Positions 58,836-64,000 of a DNA stretch of 64,000 nt are shown one piece after another; position 1 is the first letter of the stretch; the number at the start of each line of letters is the position of its first letter. Made by a program: the position numbers and the translations under genes. The notes beneath the pieces were generated by a model. That model did not search any database. It was given only the letters and a program-made list of their open reading frames with translations, and was not told the origin of the DNA. This DNA is from Staphylococcus nepalensis (GTDB lineage Bacteria; Bacillota; Bacilli; Staphylococcales; Staphylococcaceae): the NCBI RefSeq assembly GCF_014635045.1, contig NZ_BMCF01000002.1:372001-436000 (forward strand), given 5' to 3'.

Positions 58836-59456
58836 TTATTTATGTCTTTTTTGTTCAATTTTGTTCAATTCCATTTCTATATCTAATTGACTATAATCTT
58901 CTTCGTTGATTCTTTTTAAGTCTGCTACTAAAGTACGTTTAACTTCATCTAGAGTAATACGCGTTTGTGCTAACTTTTGTTTTTCTTCTTCAGACTTTTT
59001 TGGTGACTTTGATAATCTCGTATAGGCTTCAATTAAATTCAATGCATTATCGATATGAGAGTAAAAGAAACTCTCTACTTTGAAAAACGTTCGTGGCTGT
59101 TGTTTAACTGCATAATATATAGCTCGTGTGATCCGATATATTTCATTGACTTGCTTAAAATCTTTAATTGATCTTACATTAACAAAAGATTTTAAAATTC
59201 TTCTTATTTTATCTTGAGCGTTATTTAACTGACTATTGATAAAATGATAATCTCTACGTGATAAGCCAATTTCTTTTAAATATTTTCTAGAAGTTAAACG
59301 TTGAGTAGGGAAGTAGAACGCTACAAACGCTACCGCAGAAATAAGAAAATCAAAAATAAAATATACGTCTAATGCAAATACACTAGCAATCCATGCGATA
59401 ACAGCTATTGGAAAAGCAATAATGGCCCCGTAAATACGCGAAATATTGTATCTCAA
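58836..59456 (-). CDS. xpaC: XpaC-family membrane protein
   Basis: A 206-residue protein: two N-terminal spans (about 9-30 and 33-52), then a helical cytoplasmic domain with LKEIGLSRRDYHFINSQLN and FVNVRSIKDFKQVNEIYRI. It matches XpaC, named for hydrolysis of a bromo-chloro-indolyl phosphate dye, whose natural role is not known. XpaC-TelA is a common Firmicute pair. The start is TTG at 59456 with AAAGGAAG upstream. Confidence 0.87.
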   Translation of the reverse strand: MRYNISRIYGAIIAFPIAVIAWIASVFALDVYFIFDFLISAVAFVAFYFPTQRLTSRKYLKEIGLSRRDYHFINSQLNNAQDKIRRILKSFVNVRSIKDFKQVNEIYRITRAIYYAVKQQPRTFFKVESFFYSHIDNALNLIEAYTRLSKSPKKSEEEKQKLAQTRITLDEVKRTLVADLKRINEEDYSQLDIEMELNKIEQKRHK

Positions 59457-59478
59457 ACTTCATCTTCCTTTATAATGT

Positions 59479-59748
59479 TTATAATGTTCTAAAATTTTTC
59501 CATGATGGGTTAGTTTCAATTTCTTCAATCTCATAATCTTCTATATGAGAAGCAGGTGAAGCACCCTCAATTACAGCATTGGTAAACGATGTTAACGAAT
59601 TTTTATCGCCTTGGGCGTAAATGTCTACATAATCAGATACGTTTTGTACAGTACCTACAATATTATATTTTCTAGCTATCTTTTCAGTATAATAGCGAAA
59701 ACCGACACCTTGCACTATACCAAATACTTTAATATGTTTGCATTGCAT
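59479..59748 (-). CDS. acyP: Acylphosphatase
   Basis: An 89-residue enzyme that hydrolyses carboxyl-phosphate bonds. The phosphate-binding loop and catalytic arginine are in GIVQGVGFRYY (about 10-20) and the catalytic asparagine in GTVQNVSDY (about 32-40). AGAGGTG supports the ATG at 59748 rather than the ATG at 59769. It lies 22 bp before xpaC on the same strand, so co-transcription is likely. Confidence 0.92.
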   Translation of the reverse strand: MQCKHIKVFGIVQGVGFRYYTEKIARKYNIVGTVQNVSDYVDIYAQGDKNSLTSFTNAVIEGASPASHIEDYEIEEIETNPSWKNFRTL

Positions 59749-59769
59749 ATAATCACCTCTTATTATCAT

Positions 59770-60078
59770 TATACGAAATTTTAACTTACAAAACTAATAT
59801 TTTTGTTTGGATAGTAATTGTCTATCGGCCAAAAGTATGAAACAGATAACTTGATTTTGTTCATGATACATTTAAAATATTATACATAGCTATTAATCAA
59901 ATATAATAAGCATAACGACAATAAGACTTATTTTTTATATACAATACATATATGTAATGCGTGTGAACAAGTGAGTTCTAATAAAATAAATTTAATCATT
60001 CTAAAATAATGATGATACTATAAGTACCGTATACAATACTGGTATTTTTTAAGTTAAAGATGAAAGGGTGTAATTTAC
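59770..60078. other. Gene-free divergent region
   Basis: About 310 bp between acyP and the DUF1033 gene, very AT-rich. It should hold promoters for both directions, and several TATA-like boxes are seen (for example around 60015), but none has a good -35. No small gene or clear hairpin was recognised. Confidence 0.5.
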
Positions 60079-60384
60079 ATGTGGACAGTTGCAAAGATTC
60101 GAGCTGATTATGAAGGCTGGTGGTTATTTAGTGACTGGACTGATCATATCGTCGAACAATATCATTTTGATAATTATGAAGAAATGTTAAGTTACTACCA
60201 ATCAATAATAGGAAATAGTAAGCAGTTTTACGATAATTATTTAGTTGGCAAATACAATATTCATGCATTTTATAATAATTGTGAATTAGGTTTTTGTGAA
60301 GATTGTGATGAAGATTTACAGATTTTTTATAGTTATATTGTTTTAAATAATAATGAAGTTTATTATAAATTACCTATTATTTAA
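60079..60384 (+). CDS. DUF1033-family protein
   Basis: A 101-residue protein with a tryptophan-rich start (MWTVAKIRADYEGWWLFSDW) and a cysteine-containing segment NNCELGFCEDCDEDLQIF (about 75-92) with a CxxC pair that might bind metal. It fits DUF1033, found in staphylococci and streptococci next to competence or division genes; the function is unknown. RBS GAAAGGGTG. It is followed by the cspA promoter. Confidence 0.82.
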   Translation: MWTVAKIRADYEGWWLFSDWTDHIVEQYHFDNYEEMLSYYQSIIGNSKQFYDNYLVGKYNIHAFYNNCELGFCEDCDEDLQIFYSYIVLNNNEVYYKLPII

Positions 60385-60407
60385 GAAATAGTTTTTTCAC
60401 AATTGCA

Positions 60408-60436
60408 TTGCATTTTTAGTTAAAATAGCTTATAAT
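60408..60436 (+). promoter_or_regulatory. Strong sigma-A promoter of cspA
   Basis: TTGCAT (60408-60413), exactly 17 bp, and a perfect TATAAT (60431-60436). Start near 60443. Confidence 0.82.
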
Positions 60437-60442
60437 ATGAGT

Positions 60443-60568
60443 CAAGCAATTGTTTTATTCCATATTGCAAAGAATATTGTAAAACAGATTTAGACTGTGA
60501 AATTGTATTTTTTGTAATATGCGAATAATGCATATTGAATGAATATTAGTCTTGGAGGTTTCACATTT
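60443..60568 (+). promoter_or_regulatory. Long 5' leader of cspA
   Basis: About 125 nt of untranslated leader. TGTTTTA (60451-60457) can pair with TAAAACA (60480-60486), and GCAAT (60446-60450) with ATTGC (60464-60468): mutually exclusive pairings. Cold-shock gene leaders act as temperature-dependent structures, and in S. aureus the cspA leader is processed by RNase III. The present structure is inferred by eye. Confidence 0.6.
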
Positions 60569-60769
60569 ATGAAACAAGGTACAGTAAAATGGTTTAACGC
60601 TGAAAAAGGATTCGGTTTTATCGAAGTTGAAGGAGAAAACGACGTATTCGTACACTTCTCAGCTATTAACCAAGAGGGTTACAAATCATTAGAAGAAGGT
60701 CAATCAGTTGAATTTGAAGTAGTTGAAGGCGACCGCGGTCCTCAAGCTGCAAACGTTGTAAAACTATAA
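60569..60769 (+). CDS. cspA: Major cold-shock protein CspA
   Basis: A 66-residue single-strand RNA-binding protein. RNP1 is KGFGFIEV (about 15-22) and RNP2 is DVFVHFSA (about 26-33); the remainder ([22 protein letters not shown]) is almost the same as S. aureus CspA as I remember it. It melts mRNA structure at low temperature. TGGAGG supports the ATG at 60569; the in-frame ATG at 60539 lies in the leader. Confidence 0.96.
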   Translation: MKQGTVKWFNAEKGFGFIEVEGENDVFVHFSAINQEGYKSLEEGQSVEFEVVEGDRGPQAANVVKL

Positions 60770-60793
60770 TATAGATTGCAATATTGACTTATC

Positions 60794-60822
60794 AAAGAAC
60801 CTTGTTAAAGGTTCTTTTTTTT
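60794..60822 (+). terminator. cspA terminator
   Basis: A 10-bp stem AAAGAACCTT / AAGGTTCTTT with GTTA loop and a run of eight T. Confidence 0.92.
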
Positions 60823-60948
60823 ATAGCCTTCTTGCGATGAGCTAGGGGGCTTAATGTATGTCCTCTTCTATGAATAGCCGTTATATTTAATTACGGTGGC
60901 TTATTGTATACATAATACATATTATTTCATATCAGTATAAACTAAATG

Positions 60949-60994
60949 AAAAGTGGTTCCATCAACCTAAAGTAGGGGATAGAACCACTTTTTT
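60949..60994. terminator. Terminator of the dap/lysA operon
   Basis: An 11-bp perfect stem AAAAGTGGTTC / GAACCACTTTT with a 22-nt loop, directly after the reverse lysA stop. T-rich on the + side (TTTTTT), and with CTTTTCATTT on the reverse side. Confidence 0.78.
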
Positions 60995-60997
60995 AAT

Positions 60998-62263
60998 TTA
61001 TTTAGTATCATTTATAATTAATTGTCTTAAAGATTGACGTTTAATGACTTCTCTTGCTTTACTATCTTTCAAGAAGAATACTGAGGGCTTTTGCATTTGG
61101 TTATAATTTGAAGCCATTGAGTAGTGGTATGCACCTGTAGATAAGATAGCTAAATAATCCCCACGTTTTACTGTGCTAGGTAATTGGGCATCTTTAATAA
61201 TAATATCTCCAGATTCACAAAGTTTACCTGCAATGGTTACAGTCTCATCTTTCGGGTCATTTCTATTAATTAACAAAGCTTCATACTGAGCATCGTATAA
61301 CGCTGTACGAATATGGTCGCTCATACCACCATCTACAGACACATATTTATTAACATCGGGGATGTTTTTAATTGTACCTACTTCATATAGCGTTATACCT
61401 GCTTCACCAACAATAGATCTTCCTGGTTCGATTCCAATTTCTGGGAGTGGGTAGTCAAACTGCGTAGAAAATTGTTTAATAGCATCAGTAATCTCAGTTA
61501 TACCGGTTTCAATAGGGAAACTTACATCTCCTTCAACATACTTAATGCTAAACCCTCCACCTAAGTTAATCAGTTCAACTTTTATATCATTTTCTTTCAA
61601 CCATTGAATTACAATTTTAGCAGTTTCAATCATAGCTTCTGTACCTTCAATTTGTGAACCTACATGGAAATGGACACCTTTTAACTTCAAGTGTTTTGAG
61701 TTTATTACTTTTTCAACGCCTTGAATCGCTAAACCATGTTTGATTGATAAACCAAATTTACTATCTTCTTGCCCAGTTTGAATAAATTCATGTGTATGTG
61801 CTTCAACACCTGGGTTTAACCGTAATACTACATTTACTGTTTCACTTGCATATTTATCAATCAGTTCAATTTCTTCTAAAGCGTCAATCACAATATATCC
61901 TACTTTACTTTCTAACGCGTATTGAATTTCATGCTTTGTCTTATTATTACCATGAAAATGAATATGCTGGGGATCGAAACCAGCCTCTAAAGCTGTATAT
62001 AACTCTCCCTCAGAAACTACATCAAGTTCAAGGCCTTCTTCTTGGACTAATTTCACCATTTGTAAACAAGTAAACGCTTTAGAAGCATATGAAATACTGT
62101 ATTTTAAATTACTTTTTTGAAAGGCTTGATGAAATCGTTGCATTTGTGCCCTAATTTGATTTTCATCATAAACGATAGTGGGGGTGCCAAAACTCTGTGC
62201 TATTGTTTTAAGACTAGTGCCTCCCATTGTAAGCTCGCCATAACTATTATATTCTACTGCCAT
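60998..62263 (-). CDS. lysA: Diaminopimelate decarboxylase
   Basis: Last enzyme of lysine synthesis: converts meso-diaminopimelate to L-lysine. The 421-residue fold-type III PLP enzyme has the PLP lysine in ISYASKAFTCL (about 59-69), HFHGNNKTKHEI (about 97), the HVGSQIEG motif (about 198-205), GGGFSIKY (about 235) and the active-site cysteine region GKLCESGDII. It starts 3 bp after alr ends, so the two are tightly coupled. Staphylococcal peptidoglycan uses lysine, so this feeds wall synthesis. Confidence 0.95.
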   Translation of the reverse strand: MAVEYNSYGELTMGGTSLKTIAQSFGTPTIVYDENQIRAQMQRFHQAFQKSNLKYSISYASKAFTCLQMVKLVQEEGLELDVVSEGELYTALEAGFDPQHIHFHGNNKTKHEIQYALESKVGYIVIDALEEIELIDKYASETVNVVLRLNPGVEAHTHEFIQTGQEDSKFGLSIKHGLAIQGVEKVINSKHLKLKGVHFHVGSQIEGTEAMIETAKIVIQWLKENDIKVELINLGGGFSIKYVEGDVSFPIETGITEITDAIKQFSTQFDYPLPEIGIEPGRSIVGEAGITLYEVGTIKNIPDVNKYVSVDGGMSDHIRTALYDAQYEALLINRNDPKDETVTIAGKLCESGDIIIKDAQLPSTVKRGDYLAILSTGAYHYSMASNYNQMQKPSVFFLKDSKAREVIKRQSLRQLIINDTK

Positions 62264-62266
62264 AAT

Positions 62267-63340
62267 TTATCTATACTCCTTTATTAGTGAGTCATGATTC
62301 ATTGCGCTTAACTGTTCAGAATTCGCGCCAACACCTTTAAACGTAAATTCATCAATGCGAATATCATTATTATATAATAATACTTCATCCTGTGCATGAA
62401 CATGATGATCTACTTCAACAAACATATGACTCATCATCAGTGCACGAATGGGATAACGTTTGCCATTGATAAGCGCCTCATGTTTGGCCCTCGATTTAAG
62501 GATACCATCTCCATAGCCAATATCAACTACTGCTAATTGTGTATGATTGTGCGTAGCTTCAAATGCAAAGCTGTAACCACAATAATCACCTTCATTTACT
62601 TCACGTACTTGAATGACATTGCCTTTTACAGTCAAAGCTTGTTCAATGGATTTTTCATCAATTGTAGCATAAGGTCTTGAACCGTATAATGCTATACCCA
62701 CACGAGCGTGTGTATGATTTTCAAAAACACCATGTTCTCTATAATAACTTGCACTATTTTGCGCATGTATCATATCAAATTGATAACCTTCATCTAACAA
62801 GTTTTTAACAACCTTTAACCACGCTTTACGTTCTATATCATATTCAGGCACGTCAAATTCATCTGCATAACCAAAATGCGTCCATAAACCTGTAATGTGC
62901 ACTTTCTCATTACTTTTATCATTACGATGGTGAATGAGTACTTCTCTTATTTCATCAATGGTTTTCAAACCAGAGCGATGTAATAAATTTTCATATTCTA
63001 AATGAACTTCAATACCTTTTAAATCTTCTAAATGCTGATAATAAAATGCTAAAGATGGCAATGTCATTTGAATTTGGTTATCACGTACTTTATCAAATTC
63101 ATATACAGCATTCATTAAAAATATAGTTGCGTTTGGCGCTAATTGTCGTATACGTATAGCTTCTCTTAAAGAAGTTGTACTAAACGTATTGATGCCTGCT
63201 TCTAAAAATTGATTAACTGCAAATTCCAATCCATAATGATAAGCATTGTTTTTTACAACTGCCATAAGTTGATTATTTTGAATTACTTTTAGCGCATTAT
63301 TATAAAATCTTTCAGTGTCTACAGACCAAATTGCTGTCAT
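62267..63340 (-). CDS. alr: Alanine racemase-like PLP enzyme (Alr2)
   Basis: A 357-residue fold-type III racemase. The PLP lysine is in [12 protein letters not shown] (Lys30; typical is VVKADAYGHG, so the loop is divergent), the catalytic tyrosine region is in [11 protein letters not shown], and [14 protein letters not shown] is the usual substrate-tyrosine block. The late MCMDQ-type motif is replaced by [10 protein letters not shown]. By place in the dap operon it is the Alr2 type of S. aureus, reported as a secondary racemase; whether it racemises alanine in vivo is uncertain. It overlaps the upstream amidohydrolase stop by 1 bp (TAATG). Confidence 0.88.
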   Translation of the reverse strand: MTAIWSVDTERFYNNALKVIQNNQLMAVVKNNAYHYGLEFAVNQFLEAGINTFSTTSLREAIRIRQLAPNATIFLMNAVYEFDKVRDNQIQMTLPSLAFYYQHLEDLKGIEVHLEYENLLHRSGLKTIDEIREVLIHHRNDKSNEKVHITGLWTHFGYADEFDVPEYDIERKAWLKVVKNLLDEGYQFDMIHAQNSASYYREHGVFENHTHARVGIALYGSRPYATIDEKSIEQALTVKGNVIQVREVNEGDYCGYSFAFEATHNHTQLAVVDIGYGDGILKSRAKHEALINGKRYPIRALMMSHMFVEVDHHVHAQDEVLLYNNDIRIDEFTFKGVGANSEQLSAMNHDSLIKEYR

Positions 63341-64000
63341 TATGCTTCCACCTCGCCATAAGATTTTAAAATAGCTTCATAATAATCTGCAATCTTAATC
63401 AACATATATTCATTAAAGTTTAAATGAGCGGTATGCAACCCAGTTACATATCCTTTCGACACGTCTCGCACACCAACAAATACAAAATAACTTGGAGCAA
63501 GTTGACTATAAAAACTAAAATCTTCACCAAATAAATACGGTGTCGGTTTATCAATAATTGTAAAACCAGCATTTTCTAAGCCATGTTCAACATGCTTGCG
63601 TAGTTTTGGCGCATTATATGTAGGTGGATAGCCTTCTTCAAACTTCACTTCACAATCTACATTAAACAATAATTTGACACTTTCAGCAATCGTCTTCATT
63701 TGTTGTTTAACTGATTCTAAATCATTGATATCATAAGTTCTTATCGTACCTTCTAAATATCCGTTACTTGGCACTGTATTGATCGCTTCTCCAGCTACAA
63801 AGTGTCCCATATGCACAATATTTCTCTTTAATCCATTTAAATGGAATTGCTGTATTTGACCGACTTGACTTAATACATGTTGTAAGGCTTCTCCAGCTGA
63901 ATAACCTTGCTCTTTATCCGCTACGTGGCTAGACAGGCCAGTTAAGTAAAAGCGATATTCGGTCGCACTTGCCGTAATTTCTTCATCTCGAATTACAACA
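63340..64000 (-). CDS. M20-family amidohydrolase, probable N-acetyldiaminopimelate deacetylase (5' end outside)
   Basis: The C-terminal 220 or so residues of an M20 peptidase/amidohydrolase. The frame stays open to the right edge (reading [18 protein letters not shown] at the edge), so the true start is beyond 64000. Visible features: [21 protein letters not shown] of the dimerisation domain, [17 protein letters not shown], and [19 protein letters not shown] with the late metal/acid residues. Position before alr-lysA matches the HipO-type gene of the staphylococcal dap operon, which removes acetyl from N-acetyl-LL-diaminopimelate. Confidence 0.87.
   Translation of the reverse strand, partial: VVIRDEEITASATEYRFYLTGLSSHVADKEQGYSAGEALQHVLSQVGQIQQFHLNGLKRNIVHMGHFVAGEAINTVPSNGYLEGTIRTYDINDLESVKQQMKTIAESVKLLFNVDCEVKFEEGYPPTYNAPKLRKHVEHGLENAGFTIIDKPTPYLFGEDFSFYSQLAPSYFVFVGVRDVSKGYVTGLHTAHLNFNEYMLIKIADYYEAILKSYGEVEA

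Noticed and set aside
60455..60655. 66-codon reverse frame
   Set aside because: It overlaps the cspA leader and coding region and has no ribosome binding site.
60998..64000. Lysine riboswitch (L-box) for lysA
   Set aside because: lysA and alr are internal genes of an operon that begins outside the window; no leader is present here.

Overview
This 64 kb, AT-rich window is a chromosomal segment of a Staphylococcus, probably a coagulase-negative species. The evidence is gene order and sequence. The order bshA-cca-birA-dinG-asnS-dnaD-nth / pbp2-recU / gpsB-rnpB, then thyA-folA-fakB2-msrA-msrB-crr, ctpA-murG, arlRS, odhAB, brnQ-telA-xpaC and cspA / lysA-alr is the staphylococcal core backbone. 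RNase P RNA is of the Firmicute B type. The S. aureus locus with the giant ebh gene and norB, expected near the ypcP / RNase H-like genes, is absent. A species name cannot be given from sequence reading alone. No insertion sequence, prophage, tRNA, rRNA or CRISPR array was seen.

Layout. 1-12 kb: a forward run with a ReoY-type protein, membrane proteins, a MazG-type pyrophosphohydrolase, bacillithiol synthesis (bshA), tRNA CCA addition (cca), biotin ligase/repressor (birA), DinG, AsnRS, DnaD and endonuclease III. 12-15 kb: the reverse pbp2-recU pair. 15-25 kb: forward YppE/YpsA/GpsB genes, rnpB, an RNA methyltransferase, RarD, a fused double dynamin and a 5'-3' exonuclease. 25-30 kb: an RNase HI-like protein, a queuosine-precursor transporter behind a preQ1-I riboswitch, and the cvfC-type operon (zinc finger, free Nfu N-domain, Nfu-HEAT protein, bacilliredoxin). 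30-38 kb: thyA, folA, a FakB-type DegV protein, methionine sulfoxide reductases, EIIA-Glc, CtpA, MurG and a PAP2 phosphatase. 38-45 kb: the arlRS two-component system and 2-oxoglutarate dehydrogenase (odhAB). Between the phosphatase and arlR, on the reverse strand, lies a strong candidate for the Fur-controlled iron-sparing small RNA IsrR.

45-51.5 kb looks accessory: an XRE-cupin regulator with its own palindromic operator, then an AraC regulator divergent from two sugar-phosphate isomerase-like TIM barrels and two Gfo/Idh/MocA dehydrogenases, with a perfect catabolite-responsive element inside the run. Its substrate is unknown. 52-64 kb returns to backbone: a double VOC protein, a MoxR AAA+/VWA pair, BrnQ with a CodY-like box, TelA/XpaC, acylphosphatase, cspA with a long leader, and the end of the lysine/DAP operon (M20 amidohydrolase fragment, alr, lysA), which runs off the right edge.

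Themes: envelope growth and division (PBP2, RecU, GpsB, MurG, CtpA, ReoY, ArlRS), thiol and oxidative stress (BshA, BrxA, MsrA/B), and layered regulation by RNA and global repressors (preQ1 riboswitch, IsrR, cspA leader; Fur, CcpA and CodY sites).
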